Source: Actinomycetes bacterium
Lineage (GTDB): Bacteria > Actinomycetota > Acidimicrobiia > Acidimicrobiales > JAJYXR01
Direction of reading: 5' to 3'
Assembly: GCA_021801795.1 (NCBI GenBank)
Contig: JAJYXR010000030.1
Location: 62,001-126,000, forward strand
Length of the DNA: 64,000 bases
Position 1 is the first letter of the stretch; every line of letters begins with the position of its first letter. The notes below the pieces were generated by a model. It did not search any database and had not been told where the DNA came from. It saw only the letters and a list, made by a program, of their open reading frames with translations. The position numbers and the translations under genes were made by a program. Shown one piece after another: positions 1-9,197 of this stretch.

Positions 1-240
1 GCTGATGTCCGAGGTCTGCACAGATCCGAACTCGACAGCCGTCGCCCCGGTGAAGCCCGAGCCGTCGATGGTGACAGAGCCGCCACCGGCCATGGGGCCG
101 CTGTCGGGGGACACCGAGCTGACAGTGGGACCAGATGAGCCACCGCCGAAGGGCCACCCTGGTATGACGCATGCACCCAGCACTATGGCGAGCGCGGGCA
201 GGACTGCCGCCACACCCAACCTCTCCCAACGTCCGCGCAT
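1..240 (-). CDS. IPT/TIG-domain lipoprotein, 3' end outside window
   Basis: Reading leftwards from an ATG at 238-240, 80 codons stay open to the window edge. The start follows a purine-rich AGAGGGGGG stretch that can serve as ribosome binding site. The N-terminus is a signal peptide with a lipobox (VLGAC, Cys about residue 24), so a membrane-anchored extracellular lipoprotein is expected. After it comes VSPDSGPMAGGGSVTIDGSG followed by GFTGATAVEFG, the classic opening strand pattern of an IPT/TIG immunoglobulin-like domain. Such domains are common in surface-exposed proteins that bind polymers or stack as spacers. What follows is outside the window, so the full function is unknown. Confidence 0.8.
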   Translation of the reverse strand, partial: MRGRWERLGVAAVLPALAIVLGACVIPGWPFGGGSSGPTVSSVSPDSGPMAGGGSVTIDGSGFTGATAVEFGSVQTSDIS

Positions 241-350
241 GCCATTCCCCCCTCTGGGCCATGTCAACACCACGGCCCCAACGCTAAAACGACACCCGGC
301 AGCACTGCCGCCGCTTTACGTGGTTAGCGTAGCACAGCGCGCCAAAGATG

Positions 351-1448
351 TCACCTGGAGCGGTCGTCCTCGCCTCCTGGTCCTCTGATCAGGGCTTCCT
401 CCAGCAACTGCTGTGCGGCTCCATAGGGATCGATCCTGCCTGCAGCCAGCTCGGCCAGGAGCCCCGCGTGCTCAGGGCTACCCAGGATCTTCGTCACCCG
501 CTCCTCGACACGCGCGCCGAGCACCTTCATGAGCTCCCGCTCTGCCCTCAGGCGCCTCCTCGTCTCCAGGCGCCCCTCCGAGCCGAGGAACTCACGGTGA
601 CGCTCTATCTCGCCGAAGAGCTCCTGGAGACCTTCCCCGTTCGACGCCGAGGTCTCTACCACTGGGGGCCGCCAGGCACCCCCGGGTCCCAGGTCGAGCA
701 TCTGCTCCAGGTCACGCCGGGTCTCCCGTGCGCCCGGGCGATCTGCCTTGTTCACCACGAACACATCGGCCACCTCCAGCAGGCCAGCCTTAGATGCCTG
801 CACCGCGTCGCCCCATCCCGGGTTCACCACCACCACCGTCGTGTCCGTAGCGGAAGCCACCTCTACCTCCACCTGGCCCACCCCGACCGTCTCCACGAAC
901 ACCATCCCGAAGCCCGCGGCTCCGAGAACCCTCACAGCCTCCGGCACGGCGACAGCCAGGCCCCCGAGCTGGCCACGGGTAGCCATCGAGCGGATGAAGA
1001 CGCCATCGTCGAGTGCGTGGCCCTGCATGCGGACACGGTCACCCAGGATCGCACCACCGCTGAAGGGAGAGGACGGGTCCACCGCGAGGACACCCACCGA
1101 TGCCTCCGTGGAGCTGCGAGCAAGAGCCACCAGGCGGTCGGTAAGCGTCGACTTGCCAGCACCCGGAGCCCCTGTGATCCCCACGGTCGCCGGCTCGCTG
1201 CCAACCGAATAAGCCAGGGCAGCTACCTCGCGCCCAGCCCCACCAGAGCGCTCCACCAGCGTGAGCAGCCGGGCCAGGGCGAGGCGATCACCCGAACGCG
1301 CTGCCTCGAAGAGGGCTCCAGGTGGCTGGGCCACCCGGGTCACGCTGGTGCCGACCCGATATCCCCCGCCCTCGGGTCCTGACCCGCCTACGTCAGCGTG
1401 AGATCCCCCTGTGCTGGATACGTCTGGGTCTTCGATAGATCCGTTCAT
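351..1448 (-). CDS. meaB: MeaB-like G-protein chaperone of acyl-CoA mutase
   Basis: A 365-residue P-loop GTPase of the MeaB/ArgK family. Seen: Walker A GAPGAGKST (residues 93-101), the acidic VDPSSPFSGGAILGDR segment (123-138), ETVGVGQ (186-192) and the guanine-specificity motif NKAD (233-236). MeaB proteins guard and reload adenosylcobalamin in methylmalonyl- or isobutyryl-CoA mutases by GTP hydrolysis in the cytoplasm. A mutase large subunit lies 3.4 kb away on the same strand, which fits that role. The first 40 or so residues carry no conserved feature and no good ribosome site precedes 1448, so translation may start further in. The C-terminal helices (about 290-350) match the dimerisation region of the family. 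Confidence 0.9.
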   Translation of the reverse strand: MNGSIEDPDVSSTGGSHADVGGSGPEGGGYRVGTSVTRVAQPPGALFEAARSGDRLALARLLTLVERSGGAGREVAALAYSVGSEPATVGITGAPGAGKSTLTDRLVALARSSTEASVGVLAVDPSSPFSGGAILGDRVRMQGHALDDGVFIRSMATRGQLGGLAVAVPEAVRVLGAAGFGMVFVETVGVGQVEVEVASATDTTVVVVNPGWGDAVQASKAGLLEVADVFVVNKADRPGARETRRDLEQMLDLGPGGAWRPPVVETSASNGEGLQELFGEIERHREFLGSEGRLETRRRLRAERELMKVLGARVEERVTKILGSPEHAGLLAELAAGRIDPYGAAQQLLEEALIRGPGGEDDRSR

Positions 1449-1477
1449 GGTGCCAGCCGAGCGTAGCCCGACGACCC

Positions 1478-1547
1478 GGCTGGCCCGACCCGGCTGGCCC
1501 GATCAGGCTGGCCCGATCAGGCTGGCCCGACCCGGCTGGCCCGATCA
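1478..1547. repeat. Five tandem 14-bp repeats between murA and meaB
   Basis: Five back-to-back copies of GGCTGGCCCGAYCM occur in two versions ending in ACCC or ATCA (order ACCC, ATCA, ATCA, ACCC, ATCA). The last copy contains the murA stop codon (TCA on the plus strand at 1545-1547), so the array begins inside the end of murA and fills the gap before meaB. It has no dyad of its own strong enough to be a terminator. Confidence 0.9.
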
Positions 1548-3008
1548 GGCACGCCTGATGGTGGCACCGAGCGAGCGCAGGGCTCCTCCGAGGTCTTCGT
1601 AGCCGCGATCGACGTGGTCTACGCCCGACACCACGGTCTCGTCCTCCGCAGCCATCCCGGCCAGCACGAGGGCGGCTCCTGCGCGCAGGTCCGGAGCGCG
1701 TACCTGGGCGCCGGAGAGGCGAGGCACCCCCCGCACCACCGCGTGATGCCCCTCGGTGGATATGTCGGCGCCCATCCGGCGCAACTCGTCGACGTAGCGG
1801 AAGCGGCCGGAGAAGAGATTCTCCGACACGATCCCCACGCCGTCGGCCACCGAGAGCATGGTTACCAGGAAGGGCTTGTAGTCGGTGGCAACTCCAGGGT
1901 AGGGAAGGGTGGCGATGTCCACGCTCCTCGGCCTGCCATCGGAGCGCACCCTCAACCCTTCGCTCGACTGGGTCACGAAGACGCCCATGTCACCTAGCTT
2001 GCGCAGGAGCATCTCCATATGGTCTGCCCGGGCACCCTCTACGACGACATCACCGCCTACCAGGCCCACCGCTGCCATGAAGGTCGCAGCCACCACCCGG
2101 TCGGGTATGACCCGGTGGGAGGACGGGTGTAGCTCCTCCACGCCCTCCACCTCTATACGGGAGGTACCCGCCCCCCTCACCTTGGCCCCCATGGAGCTCA
2201 GGTACCTGGCCAGGTCCACCACTTCGGGCTCGCGCGCGGCATTCTCGATGATGGTGGTACCCTCGGCCAGCACAGCTGCCATGAGCACGTTGTCAGTGGC
2301 CGTGTGGCTCGGGTATTCGAACACGATCCTGGTGCCCCTGAGCCGGCCCCCACTGGACACAGCTCTCACGGTGCCATCCACGGTAAGGGGTTGGGCAGCA
2401 TCGGCTCCGGAGGATGAGCCCACGACACCGACCACGTAACCGTGGGCCACGTCGAAGCGAGTGCCCATGGCCTCGAAGGCACTCAGATGAATGTCGATGG
2501 GGCGGTTACCGAAGTCGTCGCCGCCGGGCAGCGAGACCTTCGCCCTGCCACAGCGCGCCAGCAGGGGGCCGAGTACCACCACCGAAGCCCGCATCCGCTC
2601 CACCAGCTCGTAAGGTGCCACGGGGTTCAGCACGCCGGGCACCTCCACCACGAGGTCCCCCGGATCCGCTTGCTCGCGCCCGGGCATCCGGTAGACCGAG
2701 CATCCGATGGCCATGAGCAGATCGGCCATGATCTCCACGTCGGTGATGCGGGGAACTCCTGAGAGCGTGTGGGTGCCCTCTGCCAGCAGGCAGGACGCCA
2801 TCAGCTTCAGTGCGGAGTTCTTCGCCCCCCCGGCCTGCACCGATCCTGCGAGCTGACCCGAACCACTCACCAGGAGCCTCGGGGGCCTGGCCTCCGGCCA
2901 TCCGATGGGGACCACTCCCGAAGCGAACCTGGGGACGGCCTCATCACCTCCAGGCATCTCTCCCTGGGAGATGCCTTCCACCACGTTGTCCCTTATGAAG
3001 TCCACCAT
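1545..3008 (-). CDS. murA: UDP-N-acetylglucosamine 1-carboxyvinyltransferase (Asp-type)
   Basis: Transfers enolpyruvate from PEP to UDP-GlcNAc, the first committed step of peptidoglycan synthesis. The ATG at 3006-3008 is chosen because GGGGAG stands nine bases upstream; it gives 487 residues, slightly long for MurA because of about 40 extra N-terminal residues. Seen: GAKNSALK (61-68) with the catalytic Lys, and the active-site loop LPGGDDFGNRPIDIH (160-174). In most bacteria this loop reads LPGGC; here the Cys is Asp (residue 164). Mycobacterial MurA has the same change and is insensitive to fosfomycin, so the same is expected here. The gene is divergent from the MFS transporter and ends inside a tandem repeat array. 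Confidence 0.95.
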   Translation of the reverse strand: MVDFIRDNVVEGISQGEMPGGDEAVPRFASGVVPIGWPEARPPRLLVSGSGQLAGSVQAGGAKNSALKLMASCLLAEGTHTLSGVPRITDVEIMADLLMAIGCSVYRMPGREQADPGDLVVEVPGVLNPVAPYELVERMRASVVVLGPLLARCGRAKVSLPGGDDFGNRPIDIHLSAFEAMGTRFDVAHGYVVGVVGSSSGADAAQPLTVDGTVRAVSSGGRLRGTRIVFEYPSHTATDNVLMAAVLAEGTTIIENAAREPEVVDLARYLSSMGAKVRGAGTSRIEVEGVEELHPSSHRVIPDRVVAATFMAAVGLVGGDVVVEGARADHMEMLLRKLGDMGVFVTQSSEGLRVRSDGRPRSVDIATLPYPGVATDYKPFLVTMLSVADGVGIVSENLFSGRFRYVDELRRMGADISTEGHHAVVRGVPRLSGAQVRAPDLRAGAALVLAGMAAEDETVVSGVDHVDRGYEDLGGALRSLGATIRRA

Positions 3009-3141
3009 GCCAGTATGCTCCCCTCGATGCGCGCGCCGGGGGGAATGGCTCCAGACTGCCTCTTCCCTGCACCACACGGGCGATGCTGCCCTGCTGGGAA
3101 AAGGCGGTAGAGCCCTGACCAGGGTAAGCGTCGAGGCAGAG

Positions 3142-4779
3142 GTGACCGAGGAGGTCGCCGCCGCGACCCTGGAGCCGCGCGACGACCTGCTGACCGAGAA
3201 GGAGGTCGCACCAGGGGTCTTCGAGCTCGTGTCCCTGGGGGGGATACTCCAGGGTCCCATGCATCGCTACAGGCGCGAGGTGCAGGTGGAGCACCTGGAG
3301 GGCTCTATGGCGAGGGTGCGCCAGGAGGTGGAGTTCACCCTGGCGATCCCCTGGTTCGGGTTCCTGTTCGTGCCGGTCTTTCGCGTGTGGCTGGGCCGCC
3401 TCGCCCACGCGGGCGCGCGGCGTCCCTGGTACCTGGCGCCGGTCCGCCTCGACCAGCGCGCGTCGGTGACGCTTACGGCACTGTGCCTGGTGGACGTCGT
3501 GAACGGCTACGTGACGGGGATCCTCGCCCAGACCCTCACCTTCGCAGCCCACCAGTACCACTCCAGCCCCGGTGCCCAGGGCATCGCGCTGGGCGCCGTA
3601 CGAGCGGACGCTGTGGTGATGGTGGTGCTGATGGCACTGGCAGACCGCCGCGGGCGGCGCCAGGTGCTGCTGTGGTCGACCGCGCTGGGATGCGTGGCAA
3701 CCGCTGCCGGAGCCCTCGCTCCGAGCATGACCTGGCTGGCCGCCACCCAGGTGGTGTCGAGGGGTTTCGCCCAGACCTCGGTGTTCCTGGCCATAGTCGT
3801 CGCTGCCGAGGAGGTGCCCCCGGAGGCAAGGGCATTCTCGGTGAGCCTCCTAACCGCCACCATCGCGCTCGGAACCGGGATATGCACCCTGGCGCTCGGC
3901 GTGGCCGGCTTCGGCCCGGGGGGCTGGAGGTACCTCTACATAGCGTCATTGCTGGGCCTCCTGGCCATGGTCCCCATAGCCCGTAACCTCTCCGAGAGCC
4001 GGCGGTTCTCGGCCCCCCACACGGAGGCCACCATGCAGGGCCACGGCGGGAGGCTCTGGCTGCTCGCGTTCGCAGCATTCGGGCTGCAGATCTTCGTCGG
4101 CCCGACCGGCCAGTTCAAGAACAGCTTCCTCAGCCACGACCGTGGCTTCAGCCCCGAACGGATATCTCTCTTCACCGTCGCGACCGGGGTGCCCGGAGCG
4201 CTCGGGCTGATCGGGGGCGGGCGTCTCGCCGACCAGTGGGGACGCAGAAAGGTGGGTGCGATAGCCCTGGTGGTATCGGCTGGTGCGTCTGTGGGCACCT
4301 TCCTCTCCAGCGGCTGGCCGATGTGGATCTGGGCGGTGGTGTCGCTGACGGTAGGGGCTGCTGCCGTGCCGACGCTCGGCGTCTACGGCCCGGAGCTCTT
4401 CCCCACCTCCCTCAGGGGCCGCGCCAATGGCATCCTCTCGGTGGCCGGCAGGCTCGGTACTGTCGTCGGCGTGGTAGCCGTGGGGTTCCTGGCCGACCGC
4501 ATGGGTGGCTTCGGCGGCCCCCTCGCGCTCAGCGCGATAGCTCCGCTGGTGGTCGCAGTGCTCGTAATAGCCAAGTTCCCCGAAACCGCTCATCGGTCGC
4601 TCGAGTCGCTGAACCCCGAGGACGTGGCGCTCCCCGACGGTTACGAAGATGGACCCGGCTCCAGAGGCTCATCAGGTGGCGGGACGGGTGCAACGGGTGG
4701 ATCGTCGGACAGTGAGGCGGGTGCAAGGGATGGATCGGTAGGCGATGGCACGCTCCCGGGGGACACTCCGAGCAGCTGA
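3142..4779 (+). CDS. Major facilitator superfamily transporter (sugar-porter/SP-like)
   Basis: About 545 residues from a GTG at 3142 (GAGG lies close upstream); an ATG at 3007 in the same frame is possible but would overlap the murA start. After about 100 cytoplasmic residues, roughly twelve hydrophobic segments follow. The loop 2-3 signature ADRRGRR and its repeat ADQWGRRKVG in the second half are the MFS hallmarks, as is PELFPTSLRGRANG, reminiscent of the PESPR/sugar-porter region. The conserved cytoplasmic leader (segments FELVSLGGILQGPMHRYRRE and EFTLAIPWFGFLFVPVF) is unusual for MFS proteins. The C-terminal tail is Gly/Ser rich. The substrate cannot be inferred; the gene converges on the mutase gene. 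Confidence 0.85.
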   Translation: MTEEVAAATLEPRDDLLTEKEVAPGVFELVSLGGILQGPMHRYRREVQVEHLEGSMARVRQEVEFTLAIPWFGFLFVPVFRVWLGRLAHAGARRPWYLAPVRLDQRASVTLTALCLVDVVNGYVTGILAQTLTFAAHQYHSSPGAQGIALGAVRADAVVMVVLMALADRRGRRQVLLWSTALGCVATAAGALAPSMTWLAATQVVSRGFAQTSVFLAIVVAAEEVPPEARAFSVSLLTATIALGTGICTLALGVAGFGPGGWRYLYIASLLGLLAMVPIARNLSESRRFSAPHTEATMQGHGGRLWLLAFAAFGLQIFVGPTGQFKNSFLSHDRGFSPERISLFTVATGVPGALGLIGGGRLADQWGRRKVGAIALVVSAGASVGTFLSSGWPMWIWAVVSLTVGAAAVPTLGVYGPELFPTSLRGRANGILSVAGRLGTVVGVVAVGFLADRMGGFGGPLALSAIAPLVVAVLVIAKFPETAHRSLESLNPEDVALPDGYEDGPGSRGSSGGGTGATGGSSDSEAGARDGSVGDGTLPGDTPSS

Positions 4780-4801
4780 ATGGGCTCGGCGCCTGCAGCG
4801 C

Positions 4802-6580
4802 TCAAAGAGCGGGCGCTTCCTCCCAGCGACCGAAGACGTCGGCCATCGCGTCCACCATCTCCCCGAGAGTCGCGTAGGCCCGTACTGCATCGACGACCGG
4901 GGGCATCATGTTCGCAGCTGGATCGGCAGCCTGACGCCTCAGCTCCTTTAGAGCACGGTCGACAGCCCCGGCGTCACGGGCCATCCGCACCGAGGTCAGG
5001 CGCTTGCACTGCACCTGCTCTACCTCGCTACCTATGGCCAGAGTATCGGGAGGAGGCTCCTCGTTCCCCTCCGTGAAGGCATTCAGACCCACCATCAGGC
5101 GACGGCCCGAGGAGACCTTTCGCTGGAACTGGTAGGCCGCATCCGCGATCTCGCCCTGGAACCAGCCAGACTCGATCCCGGCCAGCACGCCCTCGAGCAT
5201 CGACCCGCTCCCCATCTCGTCGATCCTGGCGAATATGGACTCGGCCAGTGCCTCCATGCCGTCGGTTAGCGACTCCACGAACCAGGAGCCGCCCAGAGGA
5301 TCGGCCACATGGGCCACGCCGGTCTCGTAGGCGAGAACCTGCTGGGTCCTGAGCGCTATGCGCGCTGCTCGCTCGGTAGGAAGGGCCAGAACCTCGTCCA
5401 TGGAGTTCGTGTGCAGGCTCTGCGTCCCGCCCAGCACGCCCGCGAGTGCCTCTATCGCCGTACGGACGATGTTCACCTCGGGCTGCTGGGCCGTCAGCGA
5501 CACCCCTGCGGTCTGGGTGTGGAAACGGAGCTGAGCCGACCGCGGGTCCGTGGCGCCATACCTGCCCGTCATCCAGCGCCACCAGATCCGCCGTGCTGCA
5601 CGGAGCTTCGCTATCTCCTCGAAGAAGTCGATGTGCGCGTTGAAGAAGAAGCTGAGCCTGGGAGCGAACTCGTCCACAGCCAGGCCCGAGGCCACCGCCG
5701 ACTCGACGTAGGCGAAGCCATTCGCCAGGGTGAAGGCCAACTCCTGAGCTGCGGTGGAGCCCGCCTCGCGTATGTGGTAGCCCGAAACCGACACCGGATG
5801 GAAGCGCGGCATCTCAGCCTCGCAGAACCTGATCACGTCGGTGACCAGGCGAACCGAGGGCCTGGGCGGGTAGATGTACTCCTTCTGGGCCTGGTACTCC
5901 TTCAGGATGTCGTTCTGCAGCGTGCCCGACAGACGTGATCGCTCCACACCTGCAGCCTCGGCGGCTGCCAGGTACATGGCCAGGAGGATCGGTGCCGGCG
6001 AGTTGATCGTCATCGAGGTGGTTACCGAACCGAGATCTATCCCGGCAAAGAGGTCCTCCACGTCCGCCAGGGTGTCCACCGCCACCCCGCAGCGCCCCAC
6101 CTCTCCAGCGGATTCGGGGTCGTCGGAGTCGCGCCCCATGAGGGTGGGCAGGTCGAAAGCCACGGAGAGACCGTCACCGCCGGCTGCCAGCAGGTCCTTG
6201 AACCTGCCATTCGTGTCGTGAGCCGTCCCGAAGCCGGCGAAGAGACGCATGGTCCATAGCTTCGAGCGGTACATCGAGGCATACGGCCCCCGCACGTATG
6301 GCGGCGTCCCAGGCCATCCGAGCAAGGATTCTGCCCGATGCCGGCAACTGACCCGGTGACCACCGTCGAGGGACCCCAAGTCGCCCGAGGCGTCTTCGGG
6401 GTCGAGCTCGGTGGTCTCCGGCCAGGACATCGGGCCGTATACCGGATCCAGCGGCACTCCGGACATGGTCTCGAAGTCCACGTCCCTGGTCCTAGACCTG
6501 GCGTACTCGCGCTGCCAGCGCTCGAAGCCGCTCAGGTATTGCGAGGACGGATCGGGCGAGCCAGGGATTCCCACAGGCAA
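4802..6580 (-). CDS. icmA: Acyl-CoA mutase large subunit, isobutyryl-CoA-mutase type
   Basis: A 592-residue catalytic (TIM-barrel) subunit of the adenosylcobalamin-dependent acyl-CoA mutases, without a fused B12-binding domain; a separate small subunit must be encoded elsewhere. Seen: [19 protein letters not shown] (32-50), the [20 protein letters not shown] region (97-116), [14 protein letters not shown] (142-155) and [20 protein letters not shown] (220-239). Substrate-pocket positions read Phe114, Ala141 and Gln232. From memory, methylmalonyl-CoA mutase has Tyr and Arg at the first and last, isobutyryl-CoA mutase Phe and Gln, and 2-hydroxyisobutyryl-CoA mutase Ile and Asp; this enzyme therefore looks IcmA-like. 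About 25 extra residues precede GWPG (88-91). Generic annotation would say methylmalonyl-CoA mutase. Start is only 36 bases from divergent glpX. Confidence 0.85.
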   Translation of the reverse strand: MPVGIPGSPDPSSQYLSGFERWQREYARSRTRDVDFETMSGVPLDPVYGPMSWPETTELDPEDASGDLGSLDGGHRVSCRHRAESLLGWPGTPPYVRGPYASMYRSKLWTMRLFAGFGTAHDTNGRFKDLLAAGGDGLSVAFDLPTLMGRDSDDPESAGEVGRCGVAVDTLADVEDLFAGIDLGSVTTSMTINSPAPILLAMYLAAAEAAGVERSRLSGTLQNDILKEYQAQKEYIYPPRPSVRLVTDVIRFCEAEMPRFHPVSVSGYHIREAGSTAAQELAFTLANGFAYVESAVASGLAVDEFAPRLSFFFNAHIDFFEEIAKLRAARRIWWRWMTGRYGATDPRSAQLRFHTQTAGVSLTAQQPEVNIVRTAIEALAGVLGGTQSLHTNSMDEVLALPTERAARIALRTQQVLAYETGVAHVADPLGGSWFVESLTDGMEALAESIFARIDEMGSGSMLEGVLAGIESGWFQGEIADAAYQFQRKVSSGRRLMVGLNAFTEGNEEPPPDTLAIGSEVEQVQCKRLTSVRMARDAGAVDRALKELRRQAADPAANMMPPVVDAVRAYATLGEMVDAMADVFGRWEEAPAL

Positions 6581-6616
6581 AGCCTACGCGCGCCTTGCCC
6601 GGCTATGGTCGTTCCC

Positions 6617-7621
6617 ATGCCCGAAACGAAGAACACCAAGCAGGCCCCAGACCGGAACCTGGCCATGGAGCTGGTACGCGTCACCGAGGCTGCAGCCATG
6701 TCTGCCGGACGGTGGATGGGTCGCGGGGACAAGGAGGGTGCAGACCAGGCTGCAGTGAACGCGATGCGCGTGGTGCTCCAGACCGTCTCCATGGACGGCG
6801 TCGTCGTGATCGGGGAGGGCGAGAAGGACCACGCCCCCATGCTCTACAACGGCGAGCGCATAGGCAACGGCGAACCACCCGAGACCGACATAGCCGTCGA
6901 CCCGATAGACGGCACCACCTTGACAGCTCTTGGCCGGGGAGGGGCACTCGCAGTGATCGCCGTGTCCGACAGGGGCACCATGTTCGACCCGGGTCCCTGT
7001 GTGTACATGGAGAAGATCGCTGTCGGTCCGAAGGCCGCTCCCTTCGTGGACATCACAAGACCGGCCTCCGAGAACATCGAGGCAGTGGCAAAGGCTCTCG
7101 GCAAGTCCGTCCGCGATGTGACGGTGGTCATCCTGGATCGTGAACGCCATGCCGGGCTGATAGGCGAGGTGAGGGAAAGCGGTGCCCGCATACGGCTAAT
7201 TACCGACGGCGACGTCGCCGGCGCCATATCCACTGCCTGGCCAGACTCCGGGGTAGACATCCTGATAGGCACCGGCGGCACTCCCGAGGGCGTCATCGCC
7301 GCCGCCGCGCTCAAGTCCATGGGCGGGGAGATCCAGGGCCGCCTCTGGCCCCGTGACGAGCCCGAGCGCCAGGCTGCCATCGATGCTGGTTACGACCTCG
7401 ACGCGGTCCTCTCCACCGACGACCTGGTAGGTGGTGATAACTGCTTCTTCGCCGCGACCGGCATCACCGATGGCGAGCTGCTCCAAGGGGTCCGCTACCA
7501 CGACTTCGGTGCTACCACCCAGTCCCTGGTGATGAGGTCCCGCTCTGGCACCGTCCGGCTGGTCTCGGCCAGGCATCCACTCGGAAAGCTCCGCGAGTTC
7601 AGCCAGATCGCGTTCGACTGA
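6617..7621 (+). CDS. glpX: Class II fructose-1,6-bisphosphatase
   Basis: A gluconeogenic phosphatase converting fructose 1,6-bisphosphate to fructose 6-phosphate, of the GlpX family used by actinobacteria. The 334-residue product from ATG 6617 (ATG 6605 also possible) matches the family length. Seen: [20 protein letters not shown] near the start, [18 protein letters not shown] (metal and substrate binding), the metal motif DPIDGTT (about residue 95), [10 protein letters not shown] and [16 protein letters not shown]. The gene is divergent from the mutase gene and appears to be monocistronic, followed by a strong inverted repeat. Confidence 0.95.
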   Translation: MPETKNTKQAPDRNLAMELVRVTEAAAMSAGRWMGRGDKEGADQAAVNAMRVVLQTVSMDGVVVIGEGEKDHAPMLYNGERIGNGEPPETDIAVDPIDGTTLTALGRGGALAVIAVSDRGTMFDPGPCVYMEKIAVGPKAAPFVDITRPASENIEAVAKALGKSVRDVTVVILDRERHAGLIGEVRESGARIRLITDGDVAGAISTAWPDSGVDILIGTGGTPEGVIAAAALKSMGGEIQGRLWPRDEPERQAAIDAGYDLDAVLSTDDLVGGDNCFFAATGITDGELLQGVRYHDFGATTQSLVMRSRSGTVRLVSARHPLGKLREFSQIAFD

Positions 7622-7690
7622 ACAGGCCGCTCCTATCGATTCATACCGTCCCAGGGACGCCGCTGTACGCCGCTCTACGCCGCTCTACGC

Positions 7691-7737
7691 GCAGATCCCC
7701 CGCACCTACCGGAGATCCGGCAAGGCGGGGGATCTGC
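7691..7737. terminator. Bidirectional stem-loop between convergent genes
   Basis: GCAGATCCCCCGC (7691-7703) pairs perfectly with GCGGGGGATCTGC (7725-7737), a 13-bp stem. The 21-base loop contains a second dyad (CCGGA/TCCGG). It lies between glpX and the oppositely oriented Ser/Gly-rich gene, where a shared terminator is expected. No long T run follows, as is common in high-GC actinobacteria. Just upstream (about 7659-7690) is a degenerate GCCGCTCTAC direct repeat. Confidence 0.7.
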
Positions 7738-7814
7738 TTCAGTAGGGAAGCTTGGCGACCAAGAGGTGGGGGTCTCGACGCGGCTTCCCTGGCGGCAGCT
7801 AGCTGGCTGGCCAG

Positions 7815-9167
7815 TTAGCCTGCCGTGACCTGCGAAGCGGATCCCGCTGCACCGCTCGCCCCCGCAGGAACACTGCTAGAGCCTGAGCCCCATGTGGTCC
7901 ACCCTGAACCGGAAGTGGATCCGGAGCTCGAGGTTGACCCGGAGGCGGCACCGTTGGTAGTCGTCGAACCGCTGCCCGAAACAGAGCCCGATCCAGAACC
8001 CGAACCGCTGCCCGAAACAGAGCCCGATCCAGAACCTGACGCCGACCCAGAGGTGCCTGCAGCGGCGGACGGGAGGGTGGGAACAGTAACCGACCCCGAG
8101 CCCCCGCTTGCTGACGAGCCAGAGCCCGCAGTACCGCTCGCACCTACCCCTGCCTTTCCACCGGCGTTGGTGGAGGCACCGACCGAGGCCGGGGGACCCG
8201 GGTTAGCCGGCGCATTCCCATGTCCGCTCGACTGCGAGCCAGGTGCGGAAGGAGCGTTCGCCGTACCAGTGGTGTGGGTCGACGACGGAGCACCCGGCGT
8301 AGCCGGACGGTGCGAGCTGGACTCGGCACTCCCCTTGGCCTTGGCGGCAGTGCTCACGGCCTTTCCTGGCGGGGCAACCGACCGACAGTAGGCGGAGATG
8401 CTCTCGCCCTTGGCCTTGGCCGCTGCTGCAAGGTTCGAGAATGCCACCGAGCCCGACGATCCCGACGAAACGGAACCGCTGGTGCTCGTGCTGCCCGAAG
8501 TGCTCGTCCCCGAGGTGCCGCTGGTGCTCGTGCTGCCCGAAGTGCTCGTCCCCGAGGTGCCGCTGGTGCTCGTGCTGCCCGAAGTGCTCGTCCCCGAGGT
8601 GCCGCTGGTGCTCGAGGTCGCATGAGCTGCCTGGGCCTCGTAGGCTGTGCAGAGACCGAACATCGCCTTTCCAGCGGCATCTGGTCCCTTGGCGCCGGTG
8701 CTGGTCGAGCCGGAGCCGCCTGTGCTGGCAGTGTGGTCGGGGTTCGGCACCGAGATGCCGACGTGCGAGAGTGCCCCCGATACCGACGCCTGCACGGAGC
8801 TCGGCAGCGCACCGGTGGCTGCTGCAGCTACACCTGCGCTGAGCGCCAGCGCGGGGATCGCGATCCCTGCTGCTTTCAGGGTTAGTAGTTTTCCCAACAT
8901 CGGCTTCCTCCTTGGAAGGGCCCTCTCGGGCATCCCGATGCCGCCGCCTCCCCTTATCGCCGCGCCCATCGCGGCGATCGTGCTCTCGTGAGCTGCCAGT
9001 TCAGCAGGCGTAGCCGGTGCCTTCGCCGCCCTTATGGCTGCTGCCACCCGGGAGTATCCGGGAGGCGCATCCTCTGGGTGGACGAGCCCCGAAAGCAGCC
9101 TGTCTGCAGTGGCGTCGTCGAGAGGGATACGTGGCATCTCACCGGATAGATCGCCCCGGGGGCTCAT
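7815..9167 (-). CDS. Ser/Gly-repeat membrane protein, candidate anti-sigma partner
   Basis: A 450-residue protein whose start has a very strong ribosome site (GAGGAGGAGGT) 30 bases after the sigma gene. Residues 15-60 form a small cytoplasmic module with DAPPGYSRVAAAIRAAK, a pattern I recall from actinobacterial proteins encoded beside ECF sigma factors. One transmembrane helix follows (about 97-119), then a long extracellular part rich in Ser, Gly and Thr. Two short motifs, FGLCTAYEAQ and ISAYCRSVAPP, look like halves of one small two-cysteine domain, split by three 14-residue repeats (TSGTSTSGSTSTSG). Position and topology suggest control of the sigma factor from outside the membrane, but no known anti-sigma motif was recognised. 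Confidence 0.65.
   Translation of the reverse strand: MSPRGDLSGEMPRIPLDDATADRLLSGLVHPEDAPPGYSRVAAAIRAAKAPATPAELAAHESTIAAMGAAIRGGGGIGMPERALPRRKPMLGKLLTLKAAGIAIPALALSAGVAAAATGALPSSVQASVSGALSHVGISVPNPDHTASTGGSGSTSTGAKGPDAAGKAMFGLCTAYEAQAAHATSSTSGTSGTSTSGSTSTSGTSGTSTSGSTSTSGTSGTSTSGSTSTSGSVSSGSSGSVAFSNLAAAAKAKGESISAYCRSVAPPGKAVSTAAKAKGSAESSSHRPATPGAPSSTHTTGTANAPSAPGSQSSGHGNAPANPGPPASVGASTNAGGKAGVGASGTAGSGSSASGGSGSVTVPTLPSAAAGTSGSASGSGSGSVSGSGSGSGSGSVSGSGSTTTNGAASGSTSSSGSTSGSGWTTWGSGSSSVPAGASGAAGSASQVTAG
8479..8604. repeat. Three exact 42-bp tandem repeats inside coding sequence
   Basis: Three identical 42-base units (8479-8520, 8521-8562, 8563-8604) and a partial fourth, in frame in the minus-strand gene, where each encodes the same 14-residue Ser/Thr/Gly block. 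Exact identity at the DNA level points to recent slippage or unequal exchange. Variation in copy number would change only the length of the extracellular part. Confidence 0.95.
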
Positions 9168-9197
9168 CGCGTTACACCTCCTCCTCTGTGGGCGCCC

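Noticed and set aside
4780-4801. Terminator between the convergent MFS and mutase genes
   Set aside because: Only a weak GCGCC/GGGCGC pairing; not enough to call.
8398-8885. Plus-strand frames across the Ser/Gly repeat gene, rich in Val/Leu/Pro or Arg/Ala
   Set aside because: They are mirror images of the 42-bp repeats; the minus-strand gene has a strong ribosome site and sensible domains.
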